A DNA stretch of 64,000 bases from Rhodovulum sp. P5 (lineage in GTDB: Bacteria > Pseudomonadota > Alphaproteobacteria > Rhodobacterales > Rhodobacteraceae): positions 2,650,001-2,714,000 of the forward strand of contig NZ_CP015039.1 in NCBI RefSeq assembly GCF_002079305.1. The letters are read 5' to 3'. The translations under genes were made by a program, and so were the position numbers. Shown here piece after piece: positions 17,930 to 25,794 of this stretch. Below the pieces are notes generated by a model. It had not been told where the DNA came from. It saw only the letters and a program-made list of their open reading frames with translations, and did not search any database. Positions within the stretch are counted from its first letter, which is position 1. Each line of letters starts with the position of its first letter.

Positions 17930-18706
17930 ATGAAACCCACCTTTGTCGAGACGAGCAACGTGCGCCGCTTCATGGCCGCACTGAAGACGCTGGACGAGCG
18001 CGGCGCAGTCGAGGCCTGCATGGTCGTGGTCGACGGCAAGCCGGGCCTGGGCAAGACCACCACGTTGTCGCGCTGGGTCGCCCAGACCGGAAGCGTCTAT
18101 CTGCGCGCGCAAAAGGGCTGGGATTACAGCTGGTTCATCCAGGACCTGCTGACCGAACTGTCGGTGAGCTATCAGCAAATCCGCGGCAAGCGCGAGCGGT
18201 TCGCCCGCGTCTTGCAAGAGCTGCAGATCCGCGCGGAACAGGCCGCGCTTGAAGAGAAGGTCTTCGGCCTTGTCATCGACGAATGCGATCTGGTGTCCAA
18301 CCGTGGCGAGATCATGGAGGCGATCCGCGGTATCAGCGACATCCAGTTCATGCCGACGATCCTGGTTGGCATGGGACGCCTGCGCGACAACCTGCGCCGG
18401 TTTCCCCAGATCGAAAGCCGCGCGCCCAACAAGGTGGAGTTCCTGCCGGCCAGCATCGAGGACGTCACCGCGTTGGTCGAGGGCCGCTGCGAAGTGGCCG
18501 TCGCGCCCGACCTGATCGCCTTCGTGCACCGGGTGTCGAAAGGCTACACGAGGGAAATCCTTGACGCGATCGCGGCGATCGAACGCTTCGGCCGCCGGTT
18601 CGAGCCGGGCCCGGGCGGCGTGACGCTGGCCGACATGGCCGGTCAGCCGGTCATGAACGACCGATCCACCGGCAAGCCGATCATGGTGCCGGGCGGGGCC
18701 GCGTGA
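17930..18706 (+). CDS. MuB-like AAA+ ATPase, transposition target selector
   Basis: A 258-residue AAA+ ATPase. Walker A is GKPGLGKTT at 36-44 and Walker B is FGLVIDECD at 112-120; a short N-terminal extension and a C-terminal helical part complete the MuB layout. In Mu this protein binds target DNA, stimulates the transposase and gives target immunity. It is directly downstream of the transposase and overlaps the next gene (TGATG). Confidence 0.92.
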   Translation: MKPTFVETSNVRRFMAALKTLDERGAVEACMVVVDGKPGLGKTTTLSRWVAQTGSVYLRAQKGWDYSWFIQDLLTELSVSYQQIRGKRERFARVLQELQIRAEQAALEEKVFGLVIDECDLVSNRGEIMEAIRGISDIQFMPTILVGMGRLRDNLRRFPQIESRAPNKVEFLPASIEDVTALVEGRCEVAVAPDLIAFVHRVSKGYTREILDAIAAIERFGRRFEPGPGGVTLADMAGQPVMNDRSTGKPIMVPGGAA

Positions 18707-19302
18707 TGGTGCGGTCCCCCGATAACGGCGTGGCCACGCGCATCCTGCAGGCACTGGACCTGTCATCGGGCGACGGGCGCGCGACCGACGAACTGGCGCA
18801 CGCGCTCGGTTTGAGCCGCCGGCAGGTGTCGCGTGCCGCGGCCCTTCTGATCAGGCGCGGGTTGGCCGAGCGCCTTGGGCCGGGCTGCTACCGCCTGACC
18901 GGCGAAGGTCGGGGGGCCGCCGCCGCCGGGGCGTCGATCACCTCCGGCCCCACCGGCCCGACAGGCGCCGTTTCCCGCCCCGGGAAGGACACGTTCCGCG
19001 ACCGCGCCTGGCGGTCGATGCGGCAGCGGCGTGCATTCACGGTGAACGATATCCTGTGCGATGCCGCGCGGGACGAAAAGAATAGCCGCAACAACGCGTT
19101 AAGCTATCTCGGGCGGTTGCGCCGCGCGGGATATGTGCGCGAGCTTCCGCGGCGCCAGTCCGGCGTTGCCCCGACGAGCCCGGGTTTCAAGCAGTTTCTG
19201 CTGGTCAAGGATACCGGCCCGCTTGCGCCGGTCTGGCGGTCGCGCCGCGGCTGCCTGCACGACCCCAATATCGGGGAGGATGTGCCATGCGTGACGGCCT
19301 GA
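18706..19302 (+). CDS. winged-helix DNA-binding protein
   Basis: A 198-residue protein. The ATG at 18706 is preferred to the GTG 3 nt earlier because it makes the usual TGATG overlap with the MuB-like gene. Residues 10-55 are a winged helix (ATDELAHALGLSRRQVSRAAALLIRRGLAERL) and residues 95-145 may be a second one (RRAFTVNDILCDAARDEKNS, YLGRLRRAGYV), joined by a Gly/Pro/Thr-rich linker. Likely an early regulator; no specific family recognised. Confidence 0.75.
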   Translation: MVRSPDNGVATRILQALDLSSGDGRATDELAHALGLSRRQVSRAAALLIRRGLAERLGPGCYRLTGEGRGAAAAGASITSGPTGPTGAVSRPGKDTFRDRAWRSMRQRRAFTVNDILCDAARDEKNSRNNALSYLGRLRRAGYVRELPRRQSGVAPTSPGFKQFLLVKDTGPLAPVWRSRRGCLHDPNIGEDVPCVTA

Positions 19303-19670
19303 ACCTCGGCCTCGGCGATCCCGAATGGGTCGGGCTGCTGCGCGCCGAACGCGACGGCGGCAAGAGCGTCAGCCAGATCGCGCGGGAATGCGGCATCGCG
19401 CGCTCCTCGGTCTCGATGCTGATTGCCGGCACCTATCCGGCGCAAAGCCTCGACCTCGCCACGCGCAAGCATGGCGCCCGCGTGGTGGCGCTCTACCGCG
19501 ACGCGATCCTCTGCCCGCATTTGCGCAGGGGCATCCCGGCCGAGGAATGCCGCCGCCAGGCATCGGCGCCGATGTCGACCTCCAATCCCGACCGGCTGCG
19601 GCAATGGTCCGCCTGCCGACGCTGCGATCTCAACCCGCTCACCCTGACACAGGAGGATCCCAAGTCATGA
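19287..19670 (+). CDS. HTH and cysteine-containing early phage protein
   Basis: A 127-residue protein with an N-terminal helix-turn-helix (KSVSQIARECGIARSSVSMLIAG, residues 26-48) and a C-terminal half with scattered cysteines (ILCPHL, EECRRQ, SACRRC) that might bind a metal. Similar proteins are common at this place in Mu-like prophages of Rhodobacterales and are often annotated as LacI-type regulators because of the HTH. It overlaps the genes on both sides. Confidence 0.75.
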   Translation: MRDGLNLGLGDPEWVGLLRAERDGGKSVSQIARECGIARSSVSMLIAGTYPAQSLDLATRKHGARVVALYRDAILCPHLRRGIPAEECRRQASAPMSTSNPDRLRQWSACRRCDLNPLTLTQEDPKS

Positions 19671-20317
19671 GCGACTTCACCCCCGCGCCCCTGCCCGACC
19701 CGACGGTCGAGGTCGGCGGCCAGAAGTATTTGCCCGACGCTTCGGGTCGATTGACGCCCGTCGAGGCGATCAAGCCCCAGCACATGCTGGAGCACGAAAC
19801 TGTCAGGAAGATCATGGGGTTCGCCCTAGCGTTGTCGGATCAGGTCGCGCGCTTCAAGGGGCATGCCTTCGAGGACCTTGGCGATTTCGACGCGATCCTC
19901 GAACAGCAATACGACCTGAAGAAGGGCGGCAAGAAGGGCAACCGCACCTATTCGACCGTCGATGGTTGCATGCAAATCCAGGTGCGCAATGCGGATCTTC
20001 TGGATTTCGGGCCCGAGCTGCAGGTCGCCAAGGGGCTGGTCGACGAGTGCCTCTCCGAATGGGCTGAGGACAGCCGCGCGGAGATCCGCACCATCGTGAT
20101 GCGGGCCTTCAACGTGGACAAGGAAGGCCAGATCAACCGCTCGGAAATCTTCATGTTGTTGCGGTTGGAGATCGAGGACGACCGCTGGAAACGCGCGATG
20201 GAGGCCTTGCGCGACGCGATCCGCATCACGGGGTCGAAGAAATATCTCTGGTTCCGGATGCGCGACTCGGCCGAGGCGCCGTGGACGACGGTCACCATCG
20301 ACCTGGCCGCGGCGTGA
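19667..20317 (+). CDS. DUF3164 family protein
   Basis: A 216-residue protein whose start (ATGA overlap with the preceding stop) is preceded by AGGAGG about 8 nt upstream. The sequence DASGRLTPVEAIKPQHMLEHETVRK near the N-terminus, YDLKKGGKKGNRTYSTVDGC in the middle and the ITGSKKYLWFRMRD ending are typical of DUF3164, a family found almost only in Mu-like phages beside the transposition genes. Its biochemical role is not known. Confidence 0.9.
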   Translation: MSDFTPAPLPDPTVEVGGQKYLPDASGRLTPVEAIKPQHMLEHETVRKIMGFALALSDQVARFKGHAFEDLGDFDAILEQQYDLKKGGKKGNRTYSTVDGCMQIQVRNADLLDFGPELQVAKGLVDECLSEWAEDSRAEIRTIVMRAFNVDKEGQINRSEIFMLLRLEIEDDRWKRAMEALRDAIRITGSKKYLWFRMRDSAEAPWTTVTIDLAAA

Positions 20318-20328
20318 GGGCGCGTGCG

Positions 20329-20688
20329 ATGACCATCTCCCGCGCCGTTTATACCGACGAATACGACCTCGCCCTCGATCTGGCGCAGCAGCCCCGTGTG
20401 CTTCTGGGGGTGTTGGGTCACCTGACGGAGATCGCCCATGCCGGGCCTGACGGCCAGCGCATTGCGGCCCGCATCCCCGTCGGCGGCCTCGGCCCGGCCG
20501 CGGCGCCGATTCCTGGCTTTCTGCGCCGGCTGGCCGACGAGATCGAAGCCGCGGCCGTGATCCGGGCCGACGGGCAGGCGGTGGAAGAGGCCGATCCGGT
20601 GCTGACCGAGGGCGATTTCGCGCATTTCGACCGGCTGACCGGCGAGGCGCTGGACACTGTCGACACCCTGCGGCGGGAGGGCCTCTGA
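20329..20688 (+). CDS. hypothetical early phage protein
   Basis: A 119-residue acidic protein between DUF3164 and the next early gene (1 bp from it). Mostly alpha-helical by composition, with no motif that I recognise and no membrane segment. The early-operon position suggests an accessory role in replication or host control; nothing more can be said. Confidence 0.6.
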   Translation: MTISRAVYTDEYDLALDLAQQPRVLLGVLGHLTEIAHAGPDGQRIAARIPVGGLGPAAAPIPGFLRRLADEIEAAAVIRADGQAVEEADPVLTEGDFAHFDRLTGEALDTVDTLRREGL

Positions 20689-20689
20689 G

Positions 20690-20935
20690 ATGACCGTGGA
20701 GGAGTTCCAGGCCGCCCTTCGCGCGCTTTACGACGCGCATCTCACCCGCGTCGGCGACAGCGTGGCGACCCTGCGCGCCGAGGCCGACGAAATCTTCGCC
20801 ACGGCGGATGTCCTGGCGCTGTGCGCCACATCCACCGACGAGATGATGACCGCCGTGGCGACCGAGCAGCAGCGCATGCATGACGCCATCGTCGCCATGC
20901 GCGAGGCACAGGCCGCCGGCGGGGCGCGGCAATGA
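20690..20935 (+). CDS. hypothetical early phage protein, helical
   Basis: An 81-residue protein, ATG directly after the previous stop, its own stop overlapping the next ATG. It is rich in Ala, Glu and Asp and predicted by eye to be a helical bundle or coiled coil (VATLRAEADEIFATADVLAL). No family recognised. Confidence 0.6.
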   Translation: MTVEEFQAALRALYDAHLTRVGDSVATLRAEADEIFATADVLALCATSTDEMMTAVATEQQRMHDAIVAMREAQAAGGARQ

Positions 20936-21111
20936 CCTCGCGCGCCCAACTCGCCACGCTGGTGGCGCTCGCTGCCGCGGTCCTCGTCGTTGACGCGCTG
21001 GCGATCTATGGCGCGGCGGCCCTGTGGCGCCGCCAGACCATCGCGCCCGCGGCCTGCATGGCCCCGGCACCCCCCGAAAACACCGCCTCCGGCATGCTGC
21101 CGGACCTCTGA
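20932..21111 (+). CDS. small single-span membrane protein
   Basis: A 59-residue protein, ATGA-overlapping the previous gene. Residues 7-30 (LATLVALAAAVLVVDALAIYGAAAL) form one transmembrane helix, followed by a short proline-rich tail. The tight overlap and codon use support it as real. Function unknown. Confidence 0.6.
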   Translation: MTSRAQLATLVALAAAVLVVDALAIYGAAALWRRQTIAPAACMAPAPPENTASGMLPDL

Positions 21112-21132
21112 ACCCGAAAGGAGAAACCCGAC

Positions 21133-21402
21133 ATGGGCACTGTCAACAAATCCGACATGATCCGCGAAGTGGCCGAGGCCACGGGCCATACGGCCGCAGC
21201 CGCGCAGGCGGCCGTGGACGCCTTCCTGGCCGCCGTGAAAACACGCGCGGAGGCGGGAGACACGATCAGCCTGCGCGGCTTCGGCATCTTCAAGGTCCGG
21301 GCCCGGCCGGCCCGGATGGGCCGCAACATTCGGACCGGTGAGCCGATGGAGCTGCCGGAATCCCGCAAACTGACCTTCAAGGCCGCGAAAACGAAGGCCT
21401 GA
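21133..21402 (+). CDS. HU-family DNA-binding protein
   Basis: An 89-residue histone-like protein of normal HU length: N-terminal helices (NKSDMIREVAEATGHTAAAA), the RGFGIFKVRARPARMGRNIRTG arm that grips DNA, and the C-terminal LTFKAAKTKA. Mu transposition needs host HU to bend the left end; a phage-encoded HU is usual in Mu-like phages of Rhodobacterales and probably serves the transpososome. GGAG lies about 9 nt upstream of the ATG. Confidence 0.95.
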   Translation: MGTVNKSDMIREVAEATGHTAAAAQAAVDAFLAAVKTRAEAGDTISLRGFGIFKVRARPARMGRNIRTGEPMELPESRKLTFKAAKTKA

Positions 21403-21490
21403 GTCCCGCGAAACCCCGCCAGGCCCATCGGTCTGGCGGCGGTCGGCCGGGCGTGGTGGCCCGACCCTGATGAGCAGCCGGAGGTGAGAG

Positions 21491-22018
21491 ATGAGCTATC
21501 ACATGCGCGACCGCGCCGACGGTCAGATCGAGATCATATTTCTGCGGCCGACGCTGATCGGCATCTTTCCCGACCGCGATCTGGCACGGCGCGTTTGCAT
21601 CCTGCTGGAGGCCGACGACGAGGGTATCCGGGACGATGATGACGCCGCCCCGACCGAAGCGGATACCGCGCCGGAAACGGCGTCGGAGCGGGCCCCGGAG
21701 ACACCTGTGGCTCTGCCGGTGCCGGTCGCGCCCCGTCCCACAAGCCCGGCCAGGCTGCCGCCGGCCCCGCCTGTAGAGCTTTCGGAAGAGCAGCGCGAGG
21801 CCGCCTTTGCCCGGATCATCGACGGCGAGAAGATCGCAAGGATCGCGCCGGATTTCGGGCTGAGCATGGGCCAGTTGCGCGGCATGTGGGCGCATCACTG
21901 CCGCACCGCGCAACGGCATATCGCCGAGGCCGGCCCGCAGGAATGCCGACTGTGCGGCAAGACCTTTACGCCGTCGGTCACCAACCCCGACACCTGCGCC
22001 CGGTGCAGCCATGGGTGA
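21491..22018 (+). CDS. hypothetical protein with HTH and C-terminal zinc-finger-like motif
   Basis: A 175-residue protein. Residues 1-45 form an alpha/beta start, 46-95 are a Pro/Ala/Glu-rich linker, 96-140 contain an HTH-like segment (ARIIDGEKIARIAPDFGLSM) and the C-terminus has ECRLC...TCARC, a four-cysteine pattern fit for zinc. It is likely to bind nucleic acid. 73 bp separate it from the HU gene; the region between holds only its ribosome site (GGAGGTGAG). Confidence 0.7.
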   Translation: MSYHMRDRADGQIEIIFLRPTLIGIFPDRDLARRVCILLEADDEGIRDDDDAAPTEADTAPETASERAPETPVALPVPVAPRPTSPARLPPAPPVELSEEQREAAFARIIDGEKIARIAPDFGLSMGQLRGMWAHHCRTAQRHIAEAGPQECRLCGKTFTPSVTNPDTCARCSHG

Positions 22019-22196
22019 GCGGTTTACCTTCCTTCAGATGCTGGCCCTGTCCGGCTCCGCAGTGCGCAAGGTCGCCACCCGCGGCCGCCACGGAACGACG
22101 CAGGTGACACTCGACGAAATCGAGGCGCTGGTGTGCCTGGTTGTGGCCTACGCGATGGAAGAGGCGACCCGTCCCGGCCCCGGGGAGAAGATATGA
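22011..22196 (+). CDS. small hypothetical early phage protein
   Basis: A 61-residue protein overlapping the preceding gene by 8 bp and the next by 4 bp (ATGA). No motif seen apart from a helical C-terminal half (DEIEALVCLVVAYAMEEATR). Function unknown. Confidence 0.6.
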   Translation: MGERFTFLQMLALSGSAVRKVATRGRHGTTQVTLDEIEALVCLVVAYAMEEATRPGPGEKI

Positions 22197-22402
22197 GCGC
22201 GACGTTCACTTGGGATGACGACCCCTATGAGGCGCTGACCGTGGCCATGACACTTATCGACGCCGCGCTTGTGGCGCTGGGCGATCACGACGAGGCCCCC
22301 GCCCTTCTGGACTGCCGCAACCGCATCAACAGCGAGCGCGTGGCACTGTTGGGCAATGGCGCCGCGCGCCCGTTTTCTGTCGCCGACATGCGGGGCCGTT
22401 GA
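22193..22402 (+). CDS. small hypothetical early phage protein
   Basis: A 69-residue acidic protein, ATGA-overlapping the gene before it and 1 bp from the gene after. It opens FTWDDDPYEALTVAMTLIDA and is otherwise helical. No family recognised. Confidence 0.6.
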   Translation: MSATFTWDDDPYEALTVAMTLIDAALVALGDHDEAPALLDCRNRINSERVALLGNGAARPFSVADMRGR

Positions 22403-22403
22403 C

Positions 22404-22757
22404 ATGCCCGCCCCTCATCCAAGACGCGATACGGTACTGACGCTGGCGCGGAGTGGCGTGCGCCCGGTGGACATCGCCCGCCAATTGGAAATCGCGCATC
22501 CCACAGTGCGTAACATCATCACCTGCGCCCGTTCTCAAGGCGCGGACGTTCCGCGTTTCAATCGGCCTCGCGGTCCCGGCTCGGGGCCTCGCAAAGCGCT
22601 GCGCGTCCCCCTGACCGGGCGCGCCCGCGCCGATCTGGCCGAAGCTGCGGCGACGCGGGGCGTCTCGCTGCCCGTGCTGTGTTCGCGCCTGCTGGAGGCT
22701 ATTGCCAGCGACGACATGGCCGCGGCCGTGCTGGACGACGGAGACCCGGATGCCTGA
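22404..22757 (+). CDS. HTH DNA-binding early protein
   Basis: A 117-residue protein with a clear N-terminal helix-turn-helix (ARSGVRPVDIARQLEIAHPTVRNIITCA, residues 15-42), a basic Arg/Pro/Gly linker and a C-terminal helical segment (RARADLAEAAATRGVSLPVL) reminiscent of ribbon-helix-helix or ArdK-like regulators. Probably a transcription regulator of the early operon. It overlaps the next gene by 8 bp. Confidence 0.7.
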   Translation: MPAPHPRRDTVLTLARSGVRPVDIARQLEIAHPTVRNIITCARSQGADVPRFNRPRGPGSGPRKALRVPLTGRARADLAEAAATRGVSLPVLCSRLLEAIASDDMAAAVLDDGDPDA

Positions 22758-22965
22758 GACGATTTACTCCTCGGCCTCGATCATCGACCGCCGGATGATG
22801 CTGGAAGACGCGCTGGCCGCGGCGCTGGACCGCGACGACAATCTGCGGGTCGGCTGGGCCGATGGCGAGCGTATGGTCTGGGTGCCGGCGCGGGGCGACG
22901 GGGATGTCAGCTATGGCTTTTCGCTGTGGGATATCGCCTGCGAGATGGAGGCGCGCCTGAAATGA
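22750..22965 (+). CDS. small hypothetical early phage protein
   Basis: A 71-residue protein in the overlapping run (8 bp before, 4 bp after, ATGA into GemA). Sequence is acidic with WADGERMVWVPARGDGDV in the middle, suggesting a small beta domain. No known family. Confidence 0.6.
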   Translation: MPETIYSSASIIDRRMMLEDALAAALDRDDNLRVGWADGERMVWVPARGDGDVSYGFSLWDIACEMEARLK

Positions 22966-23390
22966 ACAGCAAGGCTGTTATCAACATCGCCAAGGGGCAG
23001 CTCGGGCTCGACGAAGACACGTATCGCGCGCTCCTGGCCCGCGTCACCGGCAAGGACTCGCTCCGCGCCATGACCGATGCCGAACATCGGGCGGTGATTG
23101 CCGAGATGAAGCGGCTGGGATTCCGGCTCAGGTCAGGGGGCAAGTCGATCCCGCCCTCGGTCAAGCCCTACATCCGCCTGCTGCATGCGCTGTGGAAGTC
23201 GTGCCACCGTCTGGGCGCCATCGAGGACGGCTCGCGCCCCGCGTTGCGCGCCTTCTGCAAGCGATTCGTCGCCTATGGCGTGGACGACGTGGCCGTGGAT
23301 CCGGATCTGCTGAGTTACGACCAGGCCCACCCGATCATCGAGGCGCTGAAGAAGATGGAGGCGCGGGCGAAAGCCGCGCAGGAGGGCTGA
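22962..23390 (+). CDS. gemA: GemA (Mu gp16-like, DUF1018) regulatory protein
   Basis: A 142-residue protein. The start INIAKGQLGLDEDTYRALLARVTGK and the later pattern of KPYIRLLHALWKSCHRLGAI fit the GemA/gp16 family. In Mu, GemA alters host gene expression and DNA supercoiling during lytic growth; direct function here is inferred. Its stop overlaps the start of the methylase gene. Confidence 0.9.
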   Translation: MNSKAVINIAKGQLGLDEDTYRALLARVTGKDSLRAMTDAEHRAVIAEMKRLGFRLRSGGKSIPPSVKPYIRLLHALWKSCHRLGAIEDGSRPALRAFCKRFVAYGVDDVAVDPDLLSYDQAHPIIEALKKMEARAKAAQEG

Positions 23391-24049
23391 TGGCGCAGAA
23401 CACAAGCCCCGCGGTCATGGCGCAGCGGCGCGAGCCGAAGGATGCGCTGGACGACTTCCCCACGCCGCCCTGGGCGACGCGGGCGCTGTGCGAGTTCCTG
23501 CTGACACTCCCGATCGAGGGTCTTTTCCATCCGGATTTCTGGGTCGTGCGGGAACCCGCCGCGAACCGTGGCTACATGCTGCGCCCCCTGCTGGAATACT
23601 TCCGGGTCGTGCATGCGTCCGACGTGGCCGACTATGGGCTCGGCTATGAACTGCGCGACTTCTTGTGGCCCGACGAGCTGCCTGAAGTCCATTGGACGAT
23701 CACCAACCCGCCTTTCCGGTTGGCGGATCAATTCGTTCGCCGCGCGCGAGAGACCAGCAGGGAAGGCGTGGCAATCTTTGTCCGCACTGCCTTTCTGGAG
23801 GGCGCTGGCCGATATCGGGACCTCTTCCAGGTTGATCCGCCGCAACACATCCTCCAGTTTTCCGAGCGCGTGGTGATCCATCGCGGCCGCGTGGTTGAAA
23901 AGGGCAGTTCGGCAACTGCCTATTGCTGGCTGGTCTGGCGCGGGCCGGCCACCCCCGGAACGCCGCCACAGTTTCACTGGGTCGCCCCTTGCCGCGCGAG
24001 GCTGGAGCGGCCGGGCGACTATGCGCCTCACGGTCGGGTGCGCCCATGA
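23390..24049 (+). CDS. phage DNA methyltransferase-like protein
   Basis: A 219-residue protein with FPTPPWATRAL (residues 23-33), a substrate-motif X-like start, and the catalytic NPPF at 106-109, typical of N6-adenine methylases. The usual glycine-rich SAM motif I is degenerate: EPAANRGYML at 55-64 stands where E-P-x-x-G-x-G is expected. A self-modification enzyme for evading host restriction is the likeliest role (inference); it may have altered SAM binding. It overlaps both neighbours by 1-4 bp. Confidence 0.82.
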   Translation: MAQNTSPAVMAQRREPKDALDDFPTPPWATRALCEFLLTLPIEGLFHPDFWVVREPAANRGYMLRPLLEYFRVVHASDVADYGLGYELRDFLWPDELPEVHWTITNPPFRLADQFVRRARETSREGVAIFVRTAFLEGAGRYRDLFQVDPPQHILQFSERVVIHRGRVVEKGSSATAYCWLVWRGPATPGTPPQFHWVAPCRARLERPGDYAPHGRVRP

Positions 24050-24417
24050 CCGCCCCCCATCTGCCCGACTCGCTGATCGACGTGGCCGAAACGCTGGGCC
24101 TGCGCGTCGCGCTACGGCTGATGCAGGAATTCGGCGGGCGCGACCTGCGCATCCCGAAAAGCGCGCGGCCCGGTCATCCGCTCGTCAAGGCGCTTGGCGA
24201 AGAGGACGCGGCTCGGCTATGTCATTTTCTGGGGGATGCGGTGATCTACATCCCTCACGGCCGCGCGCAGGGCCGCCGCCGATCGGTCGACGAGATGTCG
24301 GCGGCAGGTCGCACGCGGGGCGAAATCGCCCGTGCGCTGGGACTGTCAGAGCGCCATGTGCGCCGGCTGGCCAATCGCGGCGACGATCGCCAGACCGACC
24401 TGTTTTCCCGATCCTGA
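24046..24417 (+). CDS. mor: Mor-family transcription activator
   Basis: A 123-residue protein with all parts of the Mor/C family: a dimerisation half (GGRDLRIPKSAR... HPL), the strand IYIPHGRAQGRRR, and a C-terminal HTH (MSAAGRTRGEIARALGLSER, HVRRLANRG). In Mu, Mor activates the middle promoter and C the late promoters. Only one such gene is present, so this one probably drives the late operon starting just downstream. The stop of the methylase gene overlaps its ATG. Confidence 0.92.
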   Translation: MTAPHLPDSLIDVAETLGLRVALRLMQEFGGRDLRIPKSARPGHPLVKALGEEDAARLCHFLGDAVIYIPHGRAQGRRRSVDEMSAAGRTRGEIARALGLSERHVRRLANRGDDRQTDLFSRS

Positions 24418-24438
24418 CACCTGCCGCGGCCGATCGGG

Positions 24439-24482
24439 CGGACGCATGTCCGGACCGGCCTGTCCGCATCCTCCGGTAGACC
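24439..24482 (+). promoter_or_regulatory. candidate late promoter (Mor site), copy 1
   Basis: CGGACGCATGTCCGGACC (24439-24456) followed by CCGGTAGACC (24473-24482), in the 93-bp gap between mor and the lysis gene. The same 18-mer (17/18) and exact 10-mer recur at 31755-31772 and 31821-31830 upstream of the protease gene. The 18-mer contains the dyad GGAC-N4-GTCC, suited to a dimeric activator; GGTAGACC may cover a -10. Confidence 0.5.
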
Positions 24483-24510
24483 TGCGCAAAAGCGCATGAG
24501 GCCCCGGGCA

Positions 24511-25236
24511 ATGAGCCTTTCCAAAGACATCGTCGCGACGCAGCAGCAGCGTCTGGTCGATCTCGGATTCTACACCGGTCCGGTCGACGGCATCGCCGGA
24601 GAGCGGACGCGCTTTGCCCTTCTCGACTTCAAGGCGGCAAACGGCTTGCGCGCGCGGCCGTATCCGGGCCCGGTAACGATGCAATACCTTTGGCAGCCCG
24701 GCGTTGCCTTGCGCCGCCCCGCGGCCCAGCCCCGGCCGGACGAGCCGGCAAACGTCGCCGAGGCCAGACGTCTTCTGGGCGTGCACGAGGCAACGGGGCC
24801 GGCAAACAACCCGGTGATCATGGACTGGGCGGAGGAGCTGGAGCAATGGTATCCGGGTGACGATACGCCCTGGTGCGGCTTGTTCGTCGCCCATTGCAAT
24901 GCCGTGGGCTTTCCCGGTGCACAGCAGACGTTCAACCGGCTGTCGGCGCGTGCCTGGCTGGACTTCGGGCGCCCGGCCGACGCGGATGTGCCGCCGCTGG
25001 GGGCCACTTGCGTTCTTTGGCGCACCCACCGAACCCAGAGTTGGCATGGGCACGTGTTCCTGGTCACCGGTCACAGCGGCGAAGCGATCCGCGGAATCGG
25101 CGGGAACCAGCGCGACGCGGTGCGCGAGGACTGGTTCCCGCGGTCTCGCGTTCTGGGTCTGCGCGTGCCCGCCGGCACCGATCTTCCGCCGTCACCGCAG
25201 GCGGCGACCGGCACCTATTCCACCGATGAGGCCTGA
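24511..25236 (+). CDS. endolysin: peptidoglycan-binding + TIGR02594-like peptidase
   Basis: A 241-residue lysis enzyme. The ATG at 24511 is favoured over one 15 nt upstream because GAGG lies at proper distance. Residues 5-60 form a PG_binding_1 repeat (QQRLVDLGFYTGPVDGIAGERTRFAL). Residues 75-215 form a CHAP/NlpC-like amidase domain of the TIGR02594 type, with the catalytic cysteine in DDTPWCGLFVAHCNAVG and a histidine in SWHGHVFLVTGHSG. It has no signal peptide, so the adjacent holin should release it. Confidence 0.85.
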   Translation: MSLSKDIVATQQQRLVDLGFYTGPVDGIAGERTRFALLDFKAANGLRARPYPGPVTMQYLWQPGVALRRPAAQPRPDEPANVAEARRLLGVHEATGPANNPVIMDWAEELEQWYPGDDTPWCGLFVAHCNAVGFPGAQQTFNRLSARAWLDFGRPADADVPPLGATCVLWRTHRTQSWHGHVFLVTGHSGEAIRGIGGNQRDAVREDWFPRSRVLGLRVPAGTDLPPSPQAATGTYSTDEA

Positions 25237-25246
25237 GAGGACCCCA

Positions 25247-25528
25247 ATGACGAACACCTCGCTCCCCGTTCTGAACCCGCTTTTCGCACGCTCCACCGTG
25301 GCCGCCATTCTTGCCCTGTTCGGGGTTCTCGGCCCGCTTCTGGGCGGTGGCCTCGGCGCGCTTGCCGCCGACCTGGCCGGCAATGCGCAATCCATCGGCG
25401 ACGGTGCCGCCGACCTGGTGGCCGCGGTCAACGCCGGCGTCTCCATCGTCGGGGGCGCGTGGATGTGGTGGGAACGCCGTGCCCCGAACTACCGACTTTC
25501 GGTTTTGGGCCGCATCGTACCCGACTGA
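25247..25528 (+). CDS. holin-like membrane protein
   Basis: A 93-residue protein with two hydrophobic segments (VAAILALFGVLGPLLGGGLGAL, residues 19-40, and VNAGVSIVGGAWMWW, 61-75) and a charged C-terminus, right after the endolysin gene. Size, topology and position fit a class II holin. Confidence 0.75.
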   Translation: MTNTSLPVLNPLFARSTVAAILALFGVLGPLLGGGLGALAADLAGNAQSIGDGAADLVAAVNAGVSIVGGAWMWWERRAPNYRLSVLGRIVPD

Positions 25529-25545
25529 CCCGAAAGGCCCGACCG

Positions 25546-25794
25546 ATGACTGAGATCGACCAACACCCGCACGGCATCGCGCAGGCGCACAGGCGTCTCG
25601 ACGCGCATGAACAGCGCATCGCCTCGCTGGAGACGATGGCCGCCGTTGCCACCGAGCGCGACCGCCAAATCCGCGAAGACCTGGGCACGATCAAGGGCGG
25701 CATCAAGTGGCTGATGGTCCTTGTTCTTGGCGGACTGGGTGCCGCGGCCGTCGATTTCATCCTGTCCGGAGGGCTTGCACATGTCGCGCCGTGA
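25546..25794 (+). CDS. coiled-coil protein with C-terminal membrane anchor (XhlA/spanin-like)
   Basis: An 82-residue protein with a coiled coil (AHRRLDAHEQRIASLETMAA) and one C-terminal transmembrane helix (IKWLMVLVLGGLGAAAVDFIL). This resembles XhlA-type lysis accessories. It overlaps the small terminase gene by 14 bp. Lysis help is likely, the exact class is not certain. Confidence 0.7.
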   Translation: MTEIDQHPHGIAQAHRRLDAHEQRIASLETMAAVATERDRQIREDLGTIKGGIKWLMVLVLGGLGAAAVDFILSGGLAHVAP

